NCBI GenBank assembly: GCA_024400835.1
Contig: JAKSMC010000006.1
Span: forward strand, 34,455-98,454
Length of the DNA: 64,000 bases
From: Bacteroidales bacterium
GTDB taxonomy: Bacteria; Bacteroidota; Bacteroidia; Bacteroidales; WCHB1-69
Direction: 5' to 3'
The notes beneath the pieces were generated by a model, which worked only from the letters and a program-made list of their open reading frames with translations, was not told the DNA's origin and made no database searches. Below are positions 35,419 to 42,947 of the stretch, one piece after another. Made by a program: the position numbers and the translations under genes. Every line of letters starts with the position of its first letter. Position 1 is the first letter of the stretch.

Positions 35419-35943
35419 ATGACTCCGAAAATCGAACTTTCCGTTGATAAGACTACCGTAACCGAAGGCGACATCGTTGAAATGCGATGGAGCTGCCAGA
35501 ATGCCGACAGTGTTGAGCTGACCCTCGACAATGGATTCAAGAAGAACACGATTCCCGTTGAGGCCGTCGGGAGTAAAAAATTCCGCCTCAATCGTTCCAA
35601 CGGCAGAACACATTTAGTCATTGGTGCCACCATCAATGGCAAAACGCACTACAAATCTGTGGCCGTCCGCGTCAAAAAAATGAAGGCCACGAAAGCCGAA
35701 GAAGTTCACGACTACACCGGACACAAAGGCATCCGCAACAACGGACTGAAGAACTCCTGGGAGAACTTCAAAACCAAGTTCAAATACGCGTGGAGCATGT
35801 TTCCGGCCAACAAGCAGTTAGCATTCAAAATCATGATGTTGCTCGGATTCTTCCTGCTATTGTCTGCTTTCATTCCGAAATTTCAGACCATCGGACTGCT
35901 CATCGTTATGGGATATTTGTGTTGGGTGGTGATGAAACGATGA
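35419..35943 (+). CDS. Ig-fold membrane protein of unknown function
   Basis: A 174-residue protein. Residues 3-85 look like an Ig-like beta-sandwich (PKIELSVDKTTVTEGDIVEM, WSCQNADSVELTL, HLVIGATINGKTHYKSVAV), followed by a basic linker and two closely spaced membrane segments at about 135-152 and 154-171, ending WVVMKR. There is no signal peptide, so the Ig-like part may stay in the cytoplasm. I know no named family. It follows the helicase by 143 nt. Confidence 0.65.
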   Translation: MTPKIELSVDKTTVTEGDIVEMRWSCQNADSVELTLDNGFKKNTIPVEAVGSKKFRLNRSNGRTHLVIGATINGKTHYKSVAVRVKKMKATKAEEVHDYTGHKGIRNNGLKNSWENFKTKFKYAWSMFPANKQLAFKIMMLLGFFLLLSAFIPKFQTIGLLIVMGYLCWVVMKR

Positions 35944-35980
35944 AGAGATGAAAAGATAATTTGGTTGTTATTCTTTTTCG

Positions 35981-35988
35981 TATTTTTG
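35981..35988 (+). promoter_or_regulatory. -7 promoter box for the UXS gene
   Basis: TATTTTTG followed by CGG, 23 nt before the ATG at 36012. Confidence 0.55.
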
Positions 35989-36011
35989 CGGCCCTCAAAA
36001 CAAGAACGACA

Positions 36012-36956
36012 ATGAAGAAGATATTGGTTACTGGCGGTGCCGGGTTCATCGGCTCACATCTCTGTGAAGCATTGCTCAAGCAGGGCAACGAGGTTATCTG
36101 TTTAGACAACTATTTCACAGGCAACAAGCAGAACATCCTGCATCTGATGGACAATCCATATTTTGAGGCCATCCGCCACGATGTCACCATGCCGTACGCC
36201 ATCGAAGTCGATGAGATCTACAACCTCGCCTGTCCGGCATCACCCGTCCACTACCAATCCGACCCTATCAAGACCATCAACACCTCCGTAATGGGAGCAA
36301 TCAACATACTGGAGTTAGCCAAGGGGCTGAACTGCAAAGTGTTGCAAGCCTCCACCAGTGAAGTTTACGGAGACCCCATCATACATCCGCAGCCTGAGGA
36401 GTATTGGGGGAACGTAAACCCTATCGGCATCCGTTCCTGCTATGACGAAGGCAAGCGCTGTGCGGAAACACTATTTTTCGACTACCATCGTCAGAAAAAC
36501 GTCCGCATCAAAGTAGTCAGAATCTTCAACACCTACGGTCCGCACATGCACCCCAACGACGGCCGCGTGGTTTCCAACTTCATCATGCAGGCGCTTCAGG
36601 GCAAAGACATCACCATATACGGCGACGGCCAGCAGACCCGCAGTTTCTGCTACTGCGACGACCTCGTACGCGGCCTCATCGCCATGATGGAGACTAACGA
36701 CAGCGTCACCGGCCCCATCAACCTTGGCAACCCAAACGAGTTTACCATATTGCAATTGGCCCAGTTGGTCATCGAACTGACCGGGGCAGCATCCAAAATC
36801 GTACATCTGCCTGCCGTATCCGACGACCCCACGCAGCGTCAGCCCATTATCGACAAAGCGCAAGACGTTCTCCATTGGGAACCCACCATTCAGCTTCGTG
36901 AAGGTCTGTTGAAAACCATCGAATACTTCAAGGGCAGTTGTTTTCCCACGAATTAG
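36012..36956 (+). CDS. UDP-glucuronic acid decarboxylase (UDP-xylose synthase type)
   Basis: A 314-residue extended SDR enzyme converting UDP-glucuronate to UDP-xylose (or the 4-keto intermediate) for surface polysaccharides. NAD loop [10 protein letters not shown] at 7-16; [35 protein letters not shown] and [10 protein letters not shown] are diagnostic of UXS; the catalytic Tyr-Lys is in [31 protein letters not shown] and [11 protein letters not shown] follow. The ATG is chosen by the SDR N-terminus and the promoter. The last codons and the TAG stop (36945-36956) lie inside a dispersed inverted repeat, so the native C-terminus may have been trimmed or replaced by it. Confidence 0.94.
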   Translation: MKKILVTGGAGFIGSHLCEALLKQGNEVICLDNYFTGNKQNILHLMDNPYFEAIRHDVTMPYAIEVDEIYNLACPASPVHYQSDPIKTINTSVMGAINILELAKGLNCKVLQASTSEVYGDPIIHPQPEEYWGNVNPIGIRSCYDEGKRCAETLFFDYHRQKNVRIKVVRIFNTYGPHMHPNDGRVVSNFIMQALQGKDITIYGDGQQTRSFCYCDDLVRGLIAMMETNDSVTGPINLGNPNEFTILQLAQLVIELTGAASKIVHLPAVSDDPTQRQPIIDKAQDVLHWEPTIQLREGLLKTIEYFKGSCFPTN

Positions 36957-37011
36957 CACGAATTATATTGAGGCTAATTTTCATTCGTGTTAATTAGTAC
37001 TAATTCGTGGG
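36945..37011. repeat. inverted repeat of the ATTCGTG family overlapping the UXS stop codon
   Basis: CCCACGAATTAG (36945-36956) and CTAATTCGTGGG (37000-37011) are perfect 12-bp inverted arms around an AT-rich centre that has more AATTCGTG-like words. The same words recur at 61149-61254 and 63902-63951. The left arm encodes the last residues and stop of the UXS gene. Confidence 0.75.
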
Positions 37012-37025
37012 CAGTTTTTTCCAAC

Positions 37026-37060
37026 AAAAAAGACGACATTCTTTTGAACATCGTCTTTTC
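37026..37060. terminator. bidirectional terminator between UXS and rnfA
   Basis: AAGACGACATTC and GAACATCGTCTT form a 12-bp stem (two internal mismatches) with a TTTT loop, flanked by A-rich and T-rich runs on both sides, so it can end the UXS transcript and the minus-strand rnf operon. Confidence 0.65.
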
Positions 37061-37080
37061 TATTATTTTTGAAGTATTGA

Positions 37081-37671
37081 CTATACCAAGTTGGCGAAGC
37101 CCATAAAGGCCATTGCCAAAATACCGGCGGTAATCAATGCGATTGGCACACCCTTCATGCCCTTCGGAATTTCGACGAGTTCGAGTTGTTCACGAATGCC
37201 GGCGAAAATTACGATAGCCAAAGTGAAGCCGATAGCGATGGCCACTGAGTACAATGTGCTATCCAAAATATTGAATCCGTGACCGGTGATGATTTCCTGT
37301 TCCGTAACCTTGATGGCGATACCGAGGACGGCACAGTTCGTGGTAATCAGAGGAAGATAGACACCCAGTGCCTGATACAACGACGGGCTGAGTTTCTTTA
37401 ACATAATTTCCACCATCTGCACGAGGGCGGCAATCACAAGGATGAACACGATAGTCTGCAGATAAGTAATGCCCAACGGGAGAAGCACGAATTTCTGCAA
37501 TGTGGAAGTGACGAGTGTTGCCAATGCCATCACAAAGATAACGGCGACACCCATACCAAGTGCGGTGTTCACTTTGCTGGAGACACCGAGGAAAGGACAA
37601 ATTCCGAGGAACTGAACCAAGATGATGTTGTTCACCAGTACAGCTCCTATTATCATTAATATATATTCCAT
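37081..37671 (-). CDS. rnfA: RNF electron transport complex subunit A
   Basis: A 196-residue inner-membrane protein with six membrane segments. VNNIILVQFLGICPFLGVSS is the signature near the N-terminus (the Cys there helps bind the intramembrane iron-sulfur site in RnfA/NqrE), and LITTNCAVLGIAI carries the matching second Cys. RNF couples ferredoxin:NAD+ oxidoreduction to Na+ or H+ transport. Last gene of the minus-strand cluster D-G-E-A, 38 nt after rnfE. Confidence 0.96.
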   Translation of the reverse strand: MEYILMIIGAVLVNNIILVQFLGICPFLGVSSKVNTALGMGVAVIFVMALATLVTSTLQKFVLLPLGITYLQTIVFILVIAALVQMVEIMLKKLSPSLYQALGVYLPLITTNCAVLGIAIKVTEQEIITGHGFNILDSTLYSVAIAIGFTLAIVIFAGIREQLELVEIPKGMKGVPIALITAGILAMAFMGFANLV

Positions 37672-37709
37672 AATTTATATGCTAATGTGTTAATGTGATG
37701 AATTGAATA

Positions 37710-38330
37710 CTATTTCACGCAGCATTTGGCTTTGCGTTTTTCTTCGATTTTGTTGACAAGATGACGGACAAGCGCCATAATGAAACCGAACACGAGGAAT
37801 GCGCCGGGAGCCAAGACGAAAATCAGAATGTTGTAATCCGACGGGATGAAGGCGTGGCCCATGAAGGATCCTGCGCCGAGGATTTCACGTACCATAGCAA
37901 TCAAGACCAGGGAAATGGTGAAACCGACACCCATACCGAGTCCGTCGAGTGCGGAGTCACCCACAGAGTTCTTGTTGGCAAATGCCTCAGCACGGCCGAG
38001 CACGATGCAGTTCACCACAATCAACGGAATGAACACACCTAAGCTGGCGGACAAAGCAGGGACAAAACCCTGGATGAGCAGGTCTATCATACTGACGAAA
38101 GTAGCGATAATCACGATATAACAAGGGATACGCACTTTGTCGGGGATGACATTCTTGAGTGCGGAGATGAGGATATTGGACATCAGCAGCACGAACGTGG
38201 TGGCGGCGCCCATACCGAGCGCGTTGTTCACAGAGGTGGTGACTGCCAACGTAGGACAGGTGCCGAGCACTAAAATCAAGCTCGGGTTTTCCTTGAAAAA
38301 GCCTTTGGTTAAAATTTTCAATTTACTCAT
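37710..38330 (-). CDS. rnfE: RNF electron transport complex subunit E
   Basis: A 206-residue inner-membrane subunit, homologous to RnfA and NqrD. Six membrane segments; NPSLILVLGTCPTLAVTTSVNN and FIPLIVVNCIVLGRAEAFA give the two conserved cysteines. Its start codon overlaps the end of rnfG by 8 bp. C-terminus is basic (KIEEKRKAKCCVK). Confidence 0.96.
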   Translation of the reverse strand: MSKLKILTKGFFKENPSLILVLGTCPTLAVTTSVNNALGMGAATTFVLLMSNILISALKNVIPDKVRIPCYIVIIATFVSMIDLLIQGFVPALSASLGVFIPLIVVNCIVLGRAEAFANKNSVGDSALDGLGMGVGFTISLVLIAMVREILGAGSFMGHAFIPSDYNILIFVLAPGAFLVFGFIMALVRHLVNKIEEKRKAKCCVK

Positions 38331-38922
38331 TGTAACCCTCCTTTACTTTCATAAAAACATTGTAAGCTCTTTGAACGGCATCGCAGTATGCGCGGGAAGA
38401 GATGGTAGCAGCCGTAATGGCATCCACATCACCGCCGTCCTTGGTAACAGACAGTTTGTAAGTGGCAGGATCCTGACCGTTGAACTGGTCAGCGAAGTTT
38501 GTTTTGCCCTCCACCTTGTTGATTTTGTCGCCCAAACCCGGAGTTTCACCAGCAGTGATGACTTCGGTATTGAGGATGGAGCCTTGGGCATCGAGGCCGA
38601 CCATAAGGTCGAAACGGCCTGCGAAAGCCTTCTTAGTGTAAGTTTCGACGCCAGCGCCGAAAAGTGTGCCATCTTCTTGGATGGCGAGATGGACGAGGAC
38701 GCCCTCGTCATCACCTTCGAGAGTGACGGTAGTATCTTTCAATTCGCCCTTGAAACCTGGCAGAACAGCGTTCAAGGCCTTCTCTTTTTTCTCTTTTTGT
38801 GCATTATCAATCGGAGCCTTAGTAAGTGCATATACACCGGTGAGGGCGAGGCCTGCCACCAATGCGATGCCTGTCAGCACCAAGACCAGACGTAATAATG
38901 ACGGTTCTTTTTTCTGTGACAT
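38323..38922 (-). CDS. rnfG: RNF electron transport complex subunit G
   Basis: A 199-residue periplasmic flavoprotein with one N-terminal membrane anchor (LVLVLTGIALVAGLALTGVYAL). The covalent FMN site normally reads S/T-G-A-T; here it is DAITAATISSRA, with Ala for Gly but with the flavin-bearing Thr kept. VEGKTNFADQFNGQDP before it is family-like. Lies between rnfD (17 nt) and rnfE (8-bp overlap). Confidence 0.94.
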   Translation of the reverse strand: MSQKKEPSLLRLVLVLTGIALVAGLALTGVYALTKAPIDNAQKEKKEKALNAVLPGFKGELKDTTVTLEGDDEGVLVHLAIQEDGTLFGAGVETYTKKAFAGRFDLMVGLDAQGSILNTEVITAGETPGLGDKINKVEGKTNFADQFNGQDPATYKLSVTKDGGDVDAITAATISSRAYCDAVQRAYNVFMKVKEGYNE

Positions 38923-38939
38923 AATGGTTATGATTTAGG

Positions 38940-39905
38940 TTATTTGGCGTACGTTTTAGGTTTGAATCCTTTGTTGATGAGGGGCACCAGGGCGTTCATA
39001 ATCAGGATGGAGAATGAGACGCCTTCGGGATAGGAGCCGAACAGACGGATGATGATGGTAAGCAGACCGCAGCCGCAGCCGAACACGAGCATACCGCTCT
39101 TGGCCGTCGGCGAGGTGACCATATCAGTTGCCATGAAGCAGGCGCCGAGGATGATACCGCCGGTGAAGATATGGAAGAACGGGCTTGCATACTGCGTAGG
39201 ATCAATCAGCCAGAAGATGCCTGAGAAGACAAAGACAGTGAGGATGAAGGCCACGGGGATATGCCAGCTGATAATGCGTCTCCACATCAGGAAGCCTGCA
39301 CCAATCAAAAGGGCGATGGCAGATACTTCGCCGAAGCTGCCGCCCATCTGGCCGAGCAACATATTGGCGTATGTCGGCATCTGACTCATATCCAAGTTAG
39401 CACTTTCTTTGAGAATGCCCAACGGAGTAGGACCTGTCACGGCGTCAGCGAAGCCCCATACAGGAGTCGGCACCGGCCAGGTGGTCATAGCCACTGGGAA
39501 AGAAATGAGCATGAAGACACGGGCTACCAATGCCGGGTTGAACGGGTTGTGGCCCAGACCGCCGAACGGCATCTTTGCCACGCCAATGGCCACCAAGGCA
39601 CCAATCACAAGCATCCAGATGGGCAGGTTGGCCGGCACGTTGAATGCTAACAGCATACCTGTGACGGCGGCAGAGCCATCCGTGATGGTGGGTTCTACAT
39701 GCATAATGAAACGCTGTATCAAGTATTCAAACAACATACAGCAACCTACGGATACACACGTCAGAATGATCACCGGCAGTCCGAAGTAGAAAATGGACAC
39801 CAGAAATGCCGGAACTAACGCGAGTACCACTGACCACATGATTTTTTGCACAGAATCATCGCTGTGCACGTGTGGCGAACCGGAAACATTTAAAAGTTTG
39901 TTCAT
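38940..39905 (-). CDS. rnfD: RNF electron transport complex subunit D
   Basis: A 321-residue inner-membrane flavoprotein with about nine membrane segments. VSGSPHVHSDDSVQKIMWSV at the start and DGSAAVTGMLLAFNVP, GGLGHNPFNPALVARVF and ATDMVTSPTAKSG are family signatures. The covalent FMN Thr is expected in DAVTGPTPLG (Pro replaces the usual Ala). It starts 39 nt after a tolC-like gene on the same strand; rnfB and rnfC, which normally precede rnfD, are missing. Confidence 0.95.
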   Translation of the reverse strand: MNKLLNVSGSPHVHSDDSVQKIMWSVVLALVPAFLVSIFYFGLPVIILTCVSVGCCMLFEYLIQRFIMHVEPTITDGSAAVTGMLLAFNVPANLPIWMLVIGALVAIGVAKMPFGGLGHNPFNPALVARVFMLISFPVAMTTWPVPTPVWGFADAVTGPTPLGILKESANLDMSQMPTYANMLLGQMGGSFGEVSAIALLIGAGFLMWRRIISWHIPVAFILTVFVFSGIFWLIDPTQYASPFFHIFTGGIILGACFMATDMVTSPTAKSGMLVFGCGCGLLTIIIRLFGSYPEGVSFSILIMNALVPLINKGFKPKTYAK

Positions 39906-39944
39906 TGTACTATTGAGTTTGTTATTAATTTGCTTTAAAAACTT

Positions 39945-41201
39945 TTACAGCTGCCCACGCAACGCAAGCATCTCGTACTTGGCTTTGAGCAACTGTATAT
40001 TATGGATTTCCTGATTCATCAGGGATTGCAATTCGTCATTGTGCTGGCGGATGTAGTCCGTCACCGTGATGGTTCCGTTGGCCAACTGCCCGGAATAGGT
40101 CTGCGTAAGCGCCTTGTACTTCTCCGTGATGGACTTGTCAAGTTCCACAAGATGTTCCAATCGCTTGATTTCGTTCTGCTTGTCCTCAATGGCTATGAGA
40201 TTCGACTTTTCAAAATCCTTTTCCTGGCTTTCCAGGATCTGCTTCTGGATATTGATAACCTTGCCCACGCCGGAGGTCTTTGCCCAGTCGATGACGGGAA
40301 TCTTCAGATAGACACCCACCATATAGTACCAGTCTGGACGGTTGAAGAAGAATTGGTAGTCGGGACGGCCATAGCCGCCGGTGGCGAAGATGGAGATTTT
40401 CGGCAGGCTGCTGGAGAAATGCAGTTTGCGCTGAAAGTCCATCTGCTTGAGTTGGTTTTCGAAAATAGCGTATTCCAGACGTTTGGAAGGCATGGTAGAG
40501 GAGAACTCCTGCAGTTGCGGCATTTCAAACGTGGCGTCCGACAAATCCCGACCCGTCAGGATGGAGAGTGTAGATACGATGGACTCGCGCTTGGCCTGGA
40601 GTTCGTCGTGGTTCTGTTCCATCTTCAAGGCCTCGAGTTCCAACTGGGCGATGCTGTTCTGGGCAATGACGCCTTCTTTATAGAGCACCTGCAGCTGTTT
40701 GATCTGGTCATCGAACGTACTCTGCACATTCTCGATAATGCCCAACTGTTTGTCAATGATCAGCAAGTTGAGGTAGAGAGTAATGACCTGAGCCTTGACT
40801 TCGTTCATTGAAAGTTCGATCTTATAAATTTCGGCGTCATTCTGCAAGGTGGCGAACTGTCGGCCGTAAAAAGCCTTGCCGCCTTCAAAGACCACCTGCT
40901 CGAAGTCCAAGCCGACGTGGAACTGCATTTTTGCCCATTCGGGATTGGCATCGAAAGGAGGAAGTTGCGGTACTTCCACGGACTCGTAACTGTATCGGCC
41001 GTTGATGGAAAGTTTCGGGTAGAGATGGGAGGCAGCGTTATTCAGGTTGGTTTTGAGAATCTGCCCGTTCAGGTCCTTCTGGACATTGGCAGAAGTCTGC
41101 GACACAGCCCACTCCTGACATTGGTCGATAGTGACGACCTGCTGTGCGGGCAGTGCGATAACGCAGAATAACAGTAAGAAGAGCGTACAGATTTTCTTCA
41201 T
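39945..41201 (-). CDS. TolC family outer-membrane efflux protein
   Basis: A 418-residue protein with signal peptide MKKICTLFLLLFCVIALPAQ. The two-fold repeated TolC layout is visible: coiled-coil helices around 50-130, 140-220 and 290-390 (for example EVKAQVITLYLNLLIIDKQL, QKQILESQEKDFEKSNLIAIEDKQNEIKRLEHLVELDKSITEKY is the longest, cut here into parts by register), and barrel strands near 230-280 (FATGGYGRPDYQFFFN). No membrane-fusion or RND/MFS pump gene lies next to it; downstream is rnfD. The promoter box is at 41238-41245. Substrate unknown. Confidence 0.88.
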   Translation of the reverse strand: MKKICTLFLLLFCVIALPAQQVVTIDQCQEWAVSQTSANVQKDLNGQILKTNLNNAASHLYPKLSINGRYSYESVEVPQLPPFDANPEWAKMQFHVGLDFEQVVFEGGKAFYGRQFATLQNDAEIYKIELSMNEVKAQVITLYLNLLIIDKQLGIIENVQSTFDDQIKQLQVLYKEGVIAQNSIAQLELEALKMEQNHDELQAKRESIVSTLSILTGRDLSDATFEMPQLQEFSSTMPSKRLEYAIFENQLKQMDFQRKLHFSSSLPKISIFATGGYGRPDYQFFFNRPDWYYMVGVYLKIPVIDWAKTSGVGKVINIQKQILESQEKDFEKSNLIAIEDKQNEIKRLEHLVELDKSITEKYKALTQTYSGQLANGTITVTDYIRQHNDELQSLMNQEIHNIQLLKAKYEMLALRGQL

Positions 41202-41237
41202 GAAAACGCTATTTTATGCCTAATTTCAAATAAGCCG

Positions 41238-41245
41238 CAAAAATA
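41238..41245 (-). promoter_or_regulatory. -7 promoter box for the tolC-like gene
   Basis: Minus-strand TATTTTTG followed by CGG, 36 nt before the ATG at 41201; may also drive rnfDGEA. Confidence 0.55.
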
Positions 41246-41277
41246 CAAATTTTGAGTTATCCCGCAAACATTTTTTG

Positions 41278-41285
41278 TATCTTTG
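41278..41285 (+). promoter_or_regulatory. -7 promoter box for the NrnA-like gene
   Basis: TATCTTTG followed by CCGCC, 19 nt before the TTG start. A perfect 12-bp palindrome CTAAAATTTTAG (41291-41302) lies just downstream at the expected transcription start and could be an operator. Confidence 0.55.
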
Positions 41286-41304
41286 CCGCCCTAAAATTTT
41301 AGCA

Positions 41305-42324
41305 TTGAAAAAGCAAGATATACAACTCTTCAATGAAGCATTGAAGAAGACGAAGAAGATAGCTATCGTCTTCCATTTCAATCCTGACGGTGATGCCGTT
41401 GGTTGCGCATTGTCCCTTTATCATTACTTCAAAGACGACGGTTTCGACGTTTCCATGGTATCGCCCAACACTTTTCCGGACTTTCTCCATTGGATGGAGG
41501 GCAGTGACGAAATCATCATCGCGCAGCAGCACATCAACAAAGCCCGAAAGGCGATCAAAGACGCGGACATGCTCTTTATTGTGGACATGAACGCGCCGCA
41601 CCGCGCCGGACAGGACCTCGAGCATGCCATCGTCAAGGCTTCCGCTTTCAAAATCCTCATCGACCACCACGTCCAACCCGAGATCGACTGTGACATCATG
41701 TACTCCACGAACAAGACGAGTTCCGCATCAGAGCTGGTCTACAACTTCCTGTACAAGTACGTCACGCCGAAGCGCAAGTTCACGAAGGCCATTGCAGAAG
41801 CCCTCTACGTGGGCATCATCACCGACACGGGTTCTGTGACCTATGCCTGCGACTACCCGAGCACGTACGACGTGCTCCGCAAGCTCATCGCCTCCGGCAT
41901 CAACGGAGAAGCCATCCACCGCAAAGTCTATGACAACTACACCGAGAGCCGCATGCGACTGCTCGGATTGGCCCTCTCGCAACGTTTCAAGGTCATGCCC
42001 GAACTCGGCGCTTCCTACATGTACCTCACCAAGCAGGATCTGTTGGACAACAACTTCCAAATCGGCGACACCGAGGGGTTCGTCAACTACGGGCTATCCC
42101 TCAGCACCGTGCAATACACAGCCTTCTTTACGGAACGCGACAACCGCGTGCGCGTCTCCTTCCGTTCCAAAGGCGAAGTTGACGTCAACCTGTTCGCCCG
42201 CAAATACTACAACGGCGGTGGCCACCACAACGCTGCCGGCGCTTTCTACAACGGCACCATCGAAGAGGCCGTGGCTCACTTCGAAGCCGCCGCAAAAGAA
42301 ATCAAAGAGTCATCCAAACAGTAA
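41305..42324 (+). CDS. DHH/DHHA1 phosphoesterase, NrnA-like
   Basis: A 339-residue cytoplasmic enzyme of the NrnA type, which degrades nano-RNA/pApA and dephosphorylates pAp. DHH motifs: FHFNPDGDAVGCALSL, VDMNAPHR, the DHH itself in ILIDHHVQP, and TDTGSVTY; the DHHA1 part ends with the GGGHHNAAGA motif. I chose TTG at 41305: the frame goes further up, but that would start inside the promoter box at 41278-41285, and no ATG occurs before the first motif. It precedes the FKBP lipoprotein by 6 nt. Confidence 0.9.
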   Translation: MKKQDIQLFNEALKKTKKIAIVFHFNPDGDAVGCALSLYHYFKDDGFDVSMVSPNTFPDFLHWMEGSDEIIIAQQHINKARKAIKDADMLFIVDMNAPHRAGQDLEHAIVKASAFKILIDHHVQPEIDCDIMYSTNKTSSASELVYNFLYKYVTPKRKFTKAIAEALYVGIITDTGSVTYACDYPSTYDVLRKLIASGINGEAIHRKVYDNYTESRMRLLGLALSQRFKVMPELGASYMYLTKQDLLDNNFQIGDTEGFVNYGLSLSTVQYTAFFTERDNRVRVSFRSKGEVDVNLFARKYYNGGGHHNAAGAFYNGTIEEAVAHFEAAAKEIKESSKQ

Positions 42325-42330
42325 AATTCC

Positions 42331-42867
42331 GTGAACCACAAATTCCTACATATCGCGCTCATCGTCATCCTGCTGGTGCTGGCCGTTGCCTGTAACAACC
42401 GGCAAACCGGCGAAGTCGTGTCCAACGACAAGGAAAAGGTCGTTGACAAAGACGCTCCCTACGTGGAAGGCAACAAGAAGATCCTCCAATGGGAAACCGA
42501 AGAGATGGACCTTTTCGTGAAGCGATACGGCTGGAACATGACCAAGACGGGAACTGGCATGTACATCGAGATCCTGGACCCCGGCACTGGCAAGAATTTC
42601 ACGGAAGGCGACAAAATCGCCATGGACTATCAGATGTTCCTGCTGAGCGGCGAGATGATCTACAACTCCAAAGATGACGGCATCAAGGAGTTCACCGTCG
42701 GACGTTCCGAAGAGATCACGGGATTGCATGAGGCCGCCACTCTGTTGAAGCCCGGCGCAAAAGCTCGGCTCGTCATCCCCTCGCACCTCGCCTACGGTGT
42801 GGCCGGCGACGGAGACAAAGTCAACGGAAGAATGCCCATTGCTATGACCATAGACATTGTAGACTAA
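42331..42867 (+). CDS. FKBP-type peptidyl-prolyl isomerase lipoprotein (GldI-like)
   Basis: A 178-residue lipoprotein starting with GTG (gtgaaccac), 6 nt after the NrnA-like stop. Lipobox VLAVAC gives lipid Cys at about 21. The FKBP fold covers 75-178: EGDKIAMDYQMFLLSGEMIYNS, the Gly-Leu-His element EITGLHEAATLLKPGAKARLVIPSHLAYG and a final DIVD. The acidic central segment WETEEMDLFVKRYGW resembles GldI of gliding Bacteroidota, an envelope isomerase linked to T9SS-dependent motility; that identity is probable, not certain. Confidence 0.83.
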   Translation: MNHKFLHIALIVILLVLAVACNNRQTGEVVSNDKEKVVDKDAPYVEGNKKILQWETEEMDLFVKRYGWNMTKTGTGMYIEILDPGTGKNFTEGDKIAMDYQMFLLSGEMIYNSKDDGIKEFTVGRSEEITGLHEAATLLKPGAKARLVIPSHLAYGVAGDGDKVNGRMPIAMTIDIVD

Positions 42868-42947
42868 CCCTTCCCCACCCTGAAGTTGAAAACCATTCAA
42901 TATTCACCTATCATCGAATAATCAAATAATCGTATAATCATTAAATT

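Noticed and set aside
36945..37020. The ATTCGTG repeat after UXS as a simple Rho-independent terminator.
   Set aside because: The right arm is followed by GCAGTTTTTT, so it could help termination, but a better hairpin follows at 37026-37060 and copies elsewhere are not placed as terminators.
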